Notes under the pieces: model-generated
Databases searched by the model: none
The model's input: only the letters and a program-made list of their open reading frames with translations
Told to the model about the DNA's origin: nothing
Made by a program: the position numbers and the translations under genes
Shown: one piece after another, positions 1-6,247 of the stretch
Position numbering within the stretch: position 1 is the stretch's first letter
Layout of the letters: each line of letters opens with the position of its first letter
Source: Phil1 sp964612925
GTDB lineage: Bacteria > Bacillota > Clostridia > Christensenellales > CAG-138
Length of the DNA: 12,065 nt
Direction of reading: 5' to 3'
NCBI GenBank assembly: GCA_964612925.1
Contig: CAZTFU010000039.1
Coordinates: forward strand, 1 to 12,065

Positions 1-1
1 C

Positions 2-40
2 ATAGGTGATGCTATGTTTATTGCGCAGTATTTGCGCTGA
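2..40 (+). CDS. Possible 3' end of an upstream gene (dockerin-like C-terminus)
   Basis: Frame 2 is open from the window edge to a TGA at 38-40 and reads IGDAMFIAQYLR. The D-A-x-x-I-A-Q-Y-L pattern resembles the second half of a type I dockerin repeat, which often lies at the extreme C-terminus of secreted or surface proteins. Only 12 residues are visible, so this is a suggestion from residue pattern. It does not look like the usual end of a portal or terminase, but it is too short to exclude one. Confidence 0.25.
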   Translation: MGDAMFIAQYLR

Positions 41-111
41 AATAACGGATAAAATGATAGTCGAGGGCGATATAAAAAAGCCCTGATTCTCTGCATTTTT
101 TGAGGTGCGCG

Positions 112-188
112 CACATTTTGCGCACATTTTGTGCCCATTTTGTGCACAATTTGCACCCGTTTTGTGCACATTTTGCACCCATTTCGTG
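112..188. repeat. Seven-unit 11-bp phased direct-repeat array
   Basis: Seven consecutive units of exactly 11 bp with no indel. The consensus is CMCATTTTGYR (M = A/C, Y = C/T, R = A/G), with units starting at 112, 123, 134, 145, 156, 167 and 178. An eighth degenerate unit (189-199) keeps only the edges. The T-run starts at 116, 127, 138, 149, 160, 171 and 182, so every copy faces nearly the same side of the helix. The array ends 25 bp before the -35 box of the late promoter and is not part of its transcript. Known 11-bp arrays, such as parC of plasmid R1 bound by ParR, are read by ribbon-helix-helix proteins. The function here (activator or operator array, packaging site, centromere-like site) is inference. 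Confidence 0.85.
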
Positions 189-189
189 C

Positions 190-211
190 GCAAAAAATGC
201 GATTTTTTTGC
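190..211. repeat. A/T-rich hairpin after the 11-bp array
   Basis: GCAAAAAAT and ATTTTTTTGC flank the three bases GCG, giving a near-perfect inverted repeat with one extra T in the right arm. It fills the gap between the array and the -35 box. The A6 and T7 tracts could also bend DNA or act as an UP-like element for the promoter at 214. Its role is not known. Confidence 0.5.
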
Positions 212-213
212 CC

Positions 214-242
214 TTGAAATACAGCACGGCTCGGTTTATAAT
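214..242 (+). promoter_or_regulatory. Sigma-A-type promoter of the phage structural operon
   Basis: TTGAAA (214-219), a 17-bp spacer, then TATAAT (237-242). The predicted start is near 249, about 118 bases before the first coding start at 367. It lies directly downstream of the 11-bp array and A/T tracts. The predicted transcript enters a terminator-like hairpin within a few bases. Confidence 0.75.
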
Positions 243-251
243 GGTCACGAT

Positions 252-291
252 GAAGAAACAGGCAAGGAACCGACCTGCTTCTTCTTTTTTT
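252..291 (+). terminator. Promoter-proximal intrinsic terminator 1
   Basis: GAAGAAACAGG (252-262) pairs with CCTGCTTCTTC (274-284) over 11 positions with a single A-C mismatch. The loop is 11 nt and seven T's follow (285-291). The stem begins within about 3 nt of the predicted transcript start, so termination here would release an RNA of about 40 nt. This may be an attenuator for the late operon. Confidence 0.65.
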
Positions 292-302
292 ATATTTGGC
301 GT

Positions 303-329
303 GCGCCGGCCGAAACGGGCGCTTTTTTT
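303..329 (+). terminator. Promoter-proximal intrinsic terminator 2
   Basis: GCGC (303-306) pairs with GCGC (319-322), and CCG (310-312) with CGG (316-318) around an AAA loop, with a 3-nt bulge. Seven T's follow (323-329). It lies 12 bases after the T-run of the first terminator and 38 bases before the first gene, giving two terminators in series between the promoter and the structural genes. Confidence 0.6.
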
Positions 330-330
330 A

Positions 331-346
331 TGCCCAAATTTGGGCA
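331..346. promoter_or_regulatory. Perfect 16-bp palindrome before the first ribosome site
   Basis: TGCCCAAATTTGGGCA is a perfect dyad with no central spacer. It lies between the T-run of the second terminator (ending 329) and the AAAGGAG ribosome site (355-361). The form suits an operator for a dimeric helix-turn-helix regulator. As RNA its lack of a loop makes it a poorer hairpin. The binding partner is unknown. Confidence 0.55.
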
Positions 347-366
347 AGGCAACGAAAGGAGAACGA

Positions 367-972
367 ATGAACTCGACTAAGCCAAGCGGCCGACAGGCCG
401 TGGATGAGGCGCTCAGGCAGCTGCGCAGTGAGGGAGTGGCATTTGAAATGCCCACTGCCGACGAGAGCGGCGCGGAGTGGGAGGCGATGCTTGAACAGGT
501 GCGCTCCGCATATGAAAACAGCGTGGAGTACAGGCTCGGCTGCCAAATAATGGACGGGCTTACCCAAGGGTATGCGCTTTCAAGCGATGATGCACTGGCC
601 ATGCTGACGGGTGAATATGCACCCCAAAGCAGTCAGGTGGTGGGTGCAAGAGCCGCAGAGCTGCTTGCACGAAAAAATGCGGAGGGAAAGCTTAAAAAGG
701 ATGTGGAAAGCTATCTTGCGGACGAGGATTTCCTTAAAATGCTGCGCGAGATGCCCGCGGAGCTTGCAATAAGGCTGAAGGAAGCCGAATGGGAAGCCGA
801 AAGCGCACGCTGTGCACGGGCAAGCGGCGAACGCGACACGCTTGAAAAGCTTAAGGCTCGCCAAGCCCTGCCCGCACCCATGCGCACCATAATACCCGCA
901 AGTGCGGAAATAGATTTTTCCACCATGAGCAGCGAGGAATTCGCACGCTTCAAGAAAAGACACTTTGGATAA
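367..972 (+). CDS. Phage capsid scaffolding protein (probable)
   Basis: 201 aa, charged and mostly helical. The heptad-like stretch at about residues 130-175 is rich in Glu, Lys, Arg and Ala, and there is no signal peptide or enzyme motif. The C-terminus ends in a short basic helix (MSSEEFARFKKRHFG), the kind of helix-turn-helix tail that in P22-type scaffolds contacts the coat protein. It sits directly upstream of the major capsid gene, the usual place for a scaffold, which would guide procapsid assembly and then leave. The ATG at 367 is chosen because AAAGGAG (355-361) precedes it; the open frame runs back to 100, but that part crosses the repeat array and terminators. The call rests on position and composition rather than a recognised domain. 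Confidence 0.65.
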   Translation: MNSTKPSGRQAVDEALRQLRSEGVAFEMPTADESGAEWEAMLEQVRSAYENSVEYRLGCQIMDGLTQGYALSSDDALAMLTGEYAPQSSQVVGARAAELLARKNAEGKLKKDVESYLADEDFLKMLREMPAELAIRLKEAEWEAESARCARASGERDTLEKLKARQALPAPMRTIIPASAEIDFSTMSSEEFARFKKRHFG

Positions 973-1002
973 TTTTAGTAAAAAAGAAAGGAACAAACTT
1001 AA

Positions 1003-2196
1003 ATGAACACCAACACAACCGTTTCAACCATCAATTCAACCGCGCTTAACAAGCATTATTATGACAGACAGCTGCTTGAGGGCGCAAGGACGCGATTCGT
1101 ATTCACAAAATACGGCCAGAAGCGCACCGTGCCGCTCAATAACGGCAAGCATGTGGAATTCCGCAAATGGAACCTTTTCGATGTGGACAAGAACATGTGC
1201 GCACTTGAGGAGGGCAAGACCCCTGAGGGTCAGTCCCTGTCGCAGAGCAGCGTTGAGGCTACCCTTTCCCAGTACGGCGCGTATGTTGAAATAAGCGACC
1301 TGCTTGAGGATACCGCATATGACAAGGTTTTAAGCGACAGCGCGGAACTGCTCGGTGAGCAGATAGGTACCGTTATGGAATGGGTAACGCGAGATGCCGT
1401 GTGCGGCGGCACCAACGTGCAGTATCCTGCGGGCAAGAGCGCACGAAACCAGATAGAAGCAAGCGACGTGCTTACCGTTGACGAGGTAAGAAAGGCCGTG
1501 CGCACGCTGAAAAAGGCAAAGGCACGCCCGTTTGCCGCGGACGGTCGCAGGCCGCATTATGTATGCATATGCTCTCCCGATGCGGTATACGATTTGCAGA
1601 ACGATCCCCTTTGGCAGGACGTTTCAAAGTATTCCAATGCAGAAAGCATATATTCGGGCGAAATAGGCCGCATGTTCGGCGTGGTATTTGTCGAATCAAC
1701 TGAAAGCAAGGTGATGAAGCAGACACTGCATACCACAGTTAATTCCTATTCAAGCTCAACGGGCGTAATTACCGTAAATGAGCTTAGTGAGGAAACCGCC
1801 GCCATACTCAACAGCGCAAAGCCCGACATCATAATAGGCTCCACAGCCTGCCCCGTTGCATCGGCGGACAGCGCAAGCAAGACCATAACCCTTGTTACTC
1901 CGTATTCGGGCACCGTTTCAAGCGGAACGGGCATATATACCGATGACGCGGGCAAGCTTAATGCGGACAAGACCGCGGAGGATGTGCACATGAGCGTTAT
2001 TTTCGGCAAGGATGCTTACGGCGTTATAGACCTTGAAAACGGTGCGCTTGAAAGCATAGTAAAGCCGCGCGGCAGTGCAGGTGCGGACGATCCGCTTGAT
2101 CAGAGGGCTACCGTGGGCGCGAAGGTAACGGGCTTTGCGGCGGTGATACTCAACGAGCTTTGGATAGTGCGCATTGAGCACGGCGTAAGCGCGTAA
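1003..2196 (+). CDS. Major capsid protein, N4-gp56 family
   Basis: 397 aa. The sequence fits the N4-gp56/P22-coat type of HK97-fold capsid protein. The N-terminus has an arm ending in YYDRQLLEGARTRFVF, followed by the region with P-L-N-N-G-K and F-R-K-W that marks this family. The middle carries the long helix (about 105-170). A Ser/Thr/Val-rich stretch at about 245-325 looks like an inserted beta domain. The C-terminal strand module holds FGKDAYGVIDL and ends in VGAKVTGFAAVILNELWIVRIEHG. It forms the icosahedral shell. It starts 30 bases after the scaffold gene with AAAGGA upstream of the ATG. Length is typical. This is the firmest phage assignment in the window. Confidence 0.88.
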   Translation: MNTNTTVSTINSTALNKHYYDRQLLEGARTRFVFTKYGQKRTVPLNNGKHVEFRKWNLFDVDKNMCALEEGKTPEGQSLSQSSVEATLSQYGAYVEISDLLEDTAYDKVLSDSAELLGEQIGTVMEWVTRDAVCGGTNVQYPAGKSARNQIEASDVLTVDEVRKAVRTLKKAKARPFAADGRRPHYVCICSPDAVYDLQNDPLWQDVSKYSNAESIYSGEIGRMFGVVFVESTESKVMKQTLHTTVNSYSSSTGVITVNELSEETAAILNSAKPDIIIGSTACPVASADSASKTITLVTPYSGTVSSGTGIYTDDAGKLNADKTAEDVHMSVIFGKDAYGVIDLENGALESIVKPRGSAGADDPLDQRATVGAKVTGFAAVILNELWIVRIEHGVSA

Positions 2197-2224
2197 GGGT
2201 AACGGATAAGAAAGGAGCGGCAAT

Positions 2225-2482
2225 ATGGATGCGGTGAACGGCATGAACGATACGCACAATGCGGACGAAATGACGGAAGTTTTTCTGCCGATATTACCGG
2301 GGGTAGGCGACTACCCCTGGGAAGGCGGACTGAACGGCCGCTTTTACAGGATAAAGCGCGGGGTGAAGGTAATGGTTCCCGCAAGCGTTGCAAGGCTGAT
2401 ATACGAAAGCGAGCGCATGCGAATGCAAAGCCGCGTATATACAGAAGCATATCGGCACGGAATAGGCAAAAAGCTCGGCTGA
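2225..2482 (+). CDS. Small phage structural-operon protein, function unknown
   Basis: 85 aa with no domain I can name. The N-terminal 20 residues are acidic and polar. The middle (about 20-60) reads like one compact beta unit: FLPILPGVGDY, then GRFYRIKRGVKVMVPASVARLI. The end is a basic helix. Small proteins with an N-G-x-x-Y/F-x-I-x-R-G-x-x-V-x-V-P core are common just after capsid genes in similar phages and may be minor head or connector parts, but that is position-based inference. AAAGGAG lies 7 bases before the ATG. Confidence 0.7.
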   Translation: MDAVNGMNDTHNADEMTEVFLPILPGVGDYPWEGGLNGRFYRIKRGVKVMVPASVARLIYESERMRMQSRVYTEAYRHGIGKKLG

Positions 2483-2498
2483 GTAAGGAGGAGCGTAC

Positions 2499-3044
2499 AT
2501 GACACTTAATGACATTATAGTAAGCGCACTTATTCAAACGGGGCGCGGACACGATGCACAGACGCTTGACACATGGCGCGACAAGCTGACGGGATTTGCA
2601 AACGATGCCATACGAGACCTTGCGCTTACAATAAAACCCGTGCGCACGGAAAAGGTGCGGATGAAGGACGGCGTGATAGACTGCCTTTCCCTTGAAAGGG
2701 AATGCGTAAGGGTGATGAAGGTGAAAAGAGATTCCTGTGAGATGGACTTTTATACCGATGACGAGAATCACGGCCGCATACGCACATTGGGCGGGGACGG
2801 CGAAGCGGACATCACCTACAGATATGTGCCGCGCAGCTTAAGCGCGGCTACGGATGAACCGGAACTGCCCGAGGCTTGCCAACAGCTTATTGTAACATAT
2901 GTTGTCGCACGCGAAAGGGCAAGCGGAGATGCGGCGTCTCAGCGGGGCGCGAACGTGTACTTTCAGCTGTATGAAACGGGCAAGCTGAAGCTTAGGGAGC
3001 ACATGGGCGGAAAGGAAGCCTATGAAATAAGGAACAGGTGGTAA
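2499..3044 (+). CDS. Head-tail adaptor (connector) protein
   Basis: 181 aa. The N-terminal helices (MTLNDIIVSALIQTG and the following TWRDKLTGFANDAIRDLAL) and the C-terminal helix PELPEACQQLIVTYVVARE (about 121-139) form the helical bundle typical of phage head-completion adaptors of the gp6/P22-gp4 kind. A small beta region lies between them (about 45-110). These proteins form a ring under the portal and join it to the tail. The place between capsid genes and the tail nozzle supports the role. The ribosome site is AAGGAGG and the next gene starts 3 bases after the stop. The exact subfamily is uncertain. Confidence 0.7.
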   Translation: MTLNDIIVSALIQTGRGHDAQTLDTWRDKLTGFANDAIRDLALTIKPVRTEKVRMKDGVIDCLSLERECVRVMKVKRDSCEMDFYTDDENHGRIRTLGGDGEADITYRYVPRSLSAATDEPELPEACQQLIVTYVVARERASGDAASQRGANVYFQLYETGKLKLREHMGGKEAYEIRNRW

Positions 3045-3047
3045 TGC

Positions 3048-4478
3048 ATGGCAAGGGCTATATACAGAATAAACGAATTTACGGGAATAGACCAATCCCG
3101 CGACGAAAACGCGCTTAAAAGCACGATGAGTCCCGATGCCTGCAACATGGACACATCCGACGGCAATTTGAGCGTGTGCAAGGGCTGTGTAAGACACATA
3201 AACACGCCGATACCGAGCACGGACAGGATACACGCGATAAGAATCGTGCCGTTTCCCACGGGAGAGATGTTCATTGCCGTGGCGGGTGACAGCATATACG
3301 CCTACAAAAACGATGCATGGCAGACGATATACACCTATTCCCCGTCGCTTGAAGGGCACAAGTTCGATTTTGCACAGGCGCAGATAAATTCCGTTGACCA
3401 TTTGATAATAGCCTGCGGCGAAAGGCAGCTTATAAAGTTTGACGGGGAGACGGCAACACTTTTCGGAAGCGCGGAGGGCGTATCCGACAAGAGCGTTGGG
3501 TACCTTGCAACGTACAGGAGCCGCCTTTTTGCGGCGGGCGACCCCGAAAACCCAAACAGGCTTTACTGGTCTCAGCTCCCCGGCGGCACGAGGAGCATTG
3601 AGGATTGGAGCGGCGTTGAGGCAAGCGCGAACGTTGAGGGCGGCCACGCGGAAGTGGGCAGCATGAAAAGCGACCCGATAGTCGGCCTTGCGGCACTGAG
3701 CAACCAGCTTATCATATTCAAAAGGAACAGCATTTACCGCCTTATAGGCGACAAGCCGAGCAACTTCACAATAGAAGAGGTTGAAGCGCGCACGGAAACT
3801 ACGGTGAATTCCGCAATAGTCAAGCGAGCGGGCAGTCTTTTCTTCCTTACGCAGGGCGGATTGTGCGTATTCAACGGGGTAAATGCACAGCTGTTGAGCA
3901 ACGCAAGGTGCATTCAAAACGAGCTTAAACGTGCAAGCACCGTAGACAGCCGCGGCGCGATATGCCGTGACATACTCTACTTTACCGTGGATGAGGACAA
4001 CGGCGAGTGCAACGCCGTAATAGAATACGATGTGCTTCGCGGGGCATATATGCTCAGGCGCGGATTTCGTGCATACGACATATGCGCATACGGCGGCACG
4101 CTCTACCTTGCAAACGAAAACCGCTGTATATGCAGGCTGAACGAGGGCGAAAGCTATGACGGGGCGAATATTGAAGCATACTGGAACACGCCGCTCAGCG
4201 ACCTGTACGACAAGGGCAGTATAAAAAGCATGAGGCGGCTTTACCTAAGGGGTCAGAGCGATGCAAACGACAGCGCAACGCTTATAGACGTATCCGTGGG
4301 CGGCGGACAGACCACATACAGAACGTTGTTGCCGCAGAGCGAAGCGGACGTGCTTGAGGTGCCGCTGAAAAACGAGGGCAGAACGTTTGCGCTGAGTATT
4401 TACAATGAGGCGGGCGGCTCTTTCAGGCTGAAAAGCGGCGTGGAGATCGAATTTGAAACGCGAAGGAGGACGGAATAA
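3048..4478 (+). CDS. Tail nozzle / stabilisation protein (P22 gp10-like propeller)
   Basis: 476 aa, rich in short beta blades. Repeated elements of the form hydrophobic strand - turn - strand with Y/W occur across residues 30-380 (IRIVPFPTGEMFIAVAGD, YLATYRSRLFAAGDPENP, LIIFKRNSIYRLIG). The motif R-L-F/Y-A-A/W-x-x-x-x-N-P-N-R-L-Y-W-S is common in short-tail hub or nozzle proteins that close the DNA channel below the adaptor. The last ~80 residues (from about 395) form a separate beta domain. It follows the adaptor gene, as expected for a short-tailed phage. The stop and the next start overlap by one base (TAATG), suggesting translational coupling. Confidence 0.7.
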   Translation: MARAIYRINEFTGIDQSRDENALKSTMSPDACNMDTSDGNLSVCKGCVRHINTPIPSTDRIHAIRIVPFPTGEMFIAVAGDSIYAYKNDAWQTIYTYSPSLEGHKFDFAQAQINSVDHLIIACGERQLIKFDGETATLFGSAEGVSDKSVGYLATYRSRLFAAGDPENPNRLYWSQLPGGTRSIEDWSGVEASANVEGGHAEVGSMKSDPIVGLAALSNQLIIFKRNSIYRLIGDKPSNFTIEEVEARTETTVNSAIVKRAGSLFFLTQGGLCVFNGVNAQLLSNARCIQNELKRASTVDSRGAICRDILYFTVDEDNGECNAVIEYDVLRGAYMLRRGFRAYDICAYGGTLYLANENRCICRLNEGESYDGANIEAYWNTPLSDLYDKGSIKSMRRLYLRGQSDANDSATLIDVSVGGGQTTYRTLLPQSEADVLEVPLKNEGRTFALSIYNEAGGSFRLKSGVEIEFETRRRTE

Positions 4479-4651
4479 TGGCACTCGGTATGCGTGCGCT
4501 GTACACGATAGCGCTTGCGGTGCAAAAGGAAAGCCCCACCGCGGATGATGACATTAAGGCAAACGAAAATTGCCTGAACCAGAACTTTACCATACTTACA
4601 CAAAAAATAGAAGAGCTTGAGGCGCGCATTGAGGCGCTTGAGGGCAATTAA
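4478..4651 (+). CDS. 57-aa coiled-coil phage protein
   Basis: A short gene between the nozzle and the peptidoglycan-binding protein. The ATG overlaps the previous stop by one base, AAGGAGG (4463-4469) precedes it and the frame ends with TAA at 4649-4651. The product has a hydrophobic N-terminal helix (LYTIALAVQK), a polar middle, and a C-terminal heptad stretch (KIEELEARIEALEGN) that should form a coiled coil, possibly a trimer. Small coiled-coil proteins at this place can be tail-fibre or ejection accessories, but the function is unknown. Spacing, ribosome site and operon fit make it a real gene. Confidence 0.7.
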   Translation: MALGMRALYTIALAVQKESPTADDDIKANENCLNQNFTILTQKIEELEARIEALEGN

Positions 4652-4664
4652 AGGAGGAAAAACA

Positions 4665-5576
4665 ATGGCAAGCTATTATTTGAGCGGCTACACCACGCCC
4701 GATGGCGTAAACAGCCGAAGCGATGTTAGACAATGGCAGGAAAAACTCGGCGTGAAGGCGGACGGAATATGGGGGCCGAACACGCAGGCCGCATATGAAA
4801 AATACAATGGTGCAAATTCGCTGAGCACCTTTCAAACCTATTACAATACGATACTTGGGGCGATGAGCGTGCCGAGCGTTTCGGTAAGCGTGCCGAGCAG
4901 GGCGGAACTGAAAAGTGACATTTCAAGCTATCTTCGCCCAAGTGTTGACCTTGCTATATCAAATCGCCGTTCAAGCGGCGAAACGGCAAAGGCCGAAATG
5001 GACGCGGACGCCGCAAGCCGCGGCATGGGCGCATCGACCTATGTTTCAAGCATGAAGGAACGCGAGGATGACGACGTTGAAAGCGACATTTCCATGATGG
5101 AGGCGCAATACACGGCTACCCTTGCGGAAAGGATTGCCGCGGCACTTGAAAAGTACGAATCGATGAACCTACAGGCGCAGATGCAGAACGCACAGTACGC
5201 ATACAATGCACAATCGCTTGCGTTAAGCCTTGCGGGGCAATGGTTCAACACCTATATGAACAATGCGGCGCAGTATACAAAAAGCAGCGGCGGCTACAGG
5301 AGCGGTTCTGGTGGGTCATCCTCAAGCGGCCTTGCAAGCAAGAACATGTCCACGCTTGATTATGTACGCTTTGTAAGCGGGCTTTCCCCAAGCGAAAGGT
5401 CTATGCTTTATAATTCCGATGCCACGGAATGGGCATTGATGCGCATGGAGCTTGAGGATGCACTCGGCAAGGACGGCTACAAAGAGGTGCGTTCCGCATT
5501 CCCGATAGTCGGACAGACCACGTTCAAAAGCTCCGCATGGAGCAGTATGAACAAGGCAAAGGAGCTGCGTAAATGA
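4665..5576 (+). CDS. Virion protein with N-terminal peptidoglycan-binding domain (probable ejection protein)
   Basis: 303 aa. Residues about 16-48 match a PG_binding_1 fold, with DVRQWQEKLGVKADGIWGPNT as the usual Q-x-x-L-x-x-x-G-x-x-x-D-G-x-x-G-x-x-T core. Residues 75-205 are long Ala/Glu/Met/Gln-rich helices with coiled-coil character. A Gly/Ser linker (about 207-222) leads to a C-terminal helical segment. No catalytic residues are seen. In short-tailed phages such helical proteins next to the tail genes are often internal ejection proteins that cross the cell wall. The wall-binding domain fits that, though it could also be a structural tail part. The ATG at 4665 follows AAAGGAGG; the frame extends 16 codons further back without a ribosome site. 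Confidence 0.65.
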   Translation: MASYYLSGYTTPDGVNSRSDVRQWQEKLGVKADGIWGPNTQAAYEKYNGANSLSTFQTYYNTILGAMSVPSVSVSVPSRAELKSDISSYLRPSVDLAISNRRSSGETAKAEMDADAASRGMGASTYVSSMKEREDDDVESDISMMEAQYTATLAERIAAALEKYESMNLQAQMQNAQYAYNAQSLALSLAGQWFNTYMNNAAQYTKSSGGYRSGSGGSSSSGLASKNMSTLDYVRFVSGLSPSERSMLYNSDATEWALMRMELEDALGKDGYKEVRSAFPIVGQTTFKSSAWSSMNKAKELRK

Positions 5577-6247
5577 GCAACGAGGTAAAAAAGAACTTTA
5601 AGGTTGCGCTGGACATTGCAAAAAGCATATCCAACAGAGAATTCAGCGTTGTTGAGGGTGACACGGGCAACACCCTCACTATAACGCTGAGTGATAACGG
5701 AACTCCCGTTGACCTTACGGGGTGCAGAGTGCTTGTATTGTTCTCAAAGTCAAACGGCGAGACCATGAGCCAAGACAGCGGCGAAGCTGACGGCGGCATA
5801 TCGATAGGCGGGGATGACGGCAACGAAATAACGGTTCGACTCTTCCCCTCCTCCGTGGCCCCCGGCATGGTTGAAAGCGAAATACAGGTGTACTCGGGAG
5901 ATGAGCTTGCGACCCTTATAACCACGGCGCAGTTTAACTTCAAATGCAGGCGCGGCATATTGAACGAGGATACCATAGCCGCAACGGAGGAATACCCGCT
6001 GCTTGTATCGCTTATAAGTCGGGTTCAGGCCATAGAGACGGCGGAGGCCGCAAGGGCGCGCGCGGAAAGGCTGCGCGTAAACAAGGAAAACGGCCGCGAG
6101 AACAATGAAAGCTACCGCTTTGAGGCGGAGGTGCAGCGTGTCGATGCGGAGGAGGCGCGTGTGGCGGCGGAGCTTGAAAGGGAAGCAAGGTTTGCCGAAA
6201 TGTACGGTTACTGGGTAACACTGAAGGAGCGATACGGAGATGTCTAA
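5573..6247 (+). CDS. BppU-like baseplate / receptor-binding adaptor protein
   Basis: 224 aa. Residues about 8-135 form a beta-sandwich pattern like the N-terminal domain of BppU-type baseplate proteins: LTITLSDNGTPVDLTGCRVLVLF, then VRLFPSSVAPGMVESEIQVY and FNFKCRRGIL. Residues 145-210 are a long charged coiled coil with the repeated R-x-x-x-E/N-x-x-R spacing seen in many Gram-positive phage tail fibres. It ends soon after, at YGDV, without a receptor-binding head. It may anchor another protein or be a shortened fibre. The ATGA overlap with the preceding gene and an 8-base overlap with the lysin gene show tight coupling. Confidence 0.65.
   Translation: MSNEVKKNFKVALDIAKSISNREFSVVEGDTGNTLTITLSDNGTPVDLTGCRVLVLFSKSNGETMSQDSGEADGGISIGGDDGNEITVRLFPSSVAPGMVESEIQVYSGDELATLITTAQFNFKCRRGILNEDTIAATEEYPLLVSLISRVQAIETAEAARARAERLRVNKENGRENNESYRFEAEVQRVDAEEARVAAELEREARFAEMYGYWVTLKERYGDV

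Noticed and set aside
64..101. AGGGC/GCCCT hairpin followed by TTTTTT, a possible terminator of the upstream gene
   Set aside because: The stem is only 5 bp, the loop 11 nt, and the T-run starts 11 bases after the stem. It may still be real but is too weak to list as a feature.
18..182. A minus-strand Cys-rich 54-aa frame through the 11-bp array
   Set aside because: The Cys/Lys/Trp pattern comes from translating the 11-bp repeat. There is no clear ribosome site, and the frame overlaps the control region of the plus-strand operon.
100..366. N-terminal extension of the scaffold gene back to 100
   Set aside because: The added 89 residues would be translated from the repeat array, the promoter and both terminators. 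The ribosome site at 355-361 favours the ATG at 367.
2100..3917. Long minus-strand open frames opposite the adaptor and nozzle genes
   Set aside because: They mirror the codon pattern of the plus-strand genes, have no ribosome sites and give no recognisable protein.
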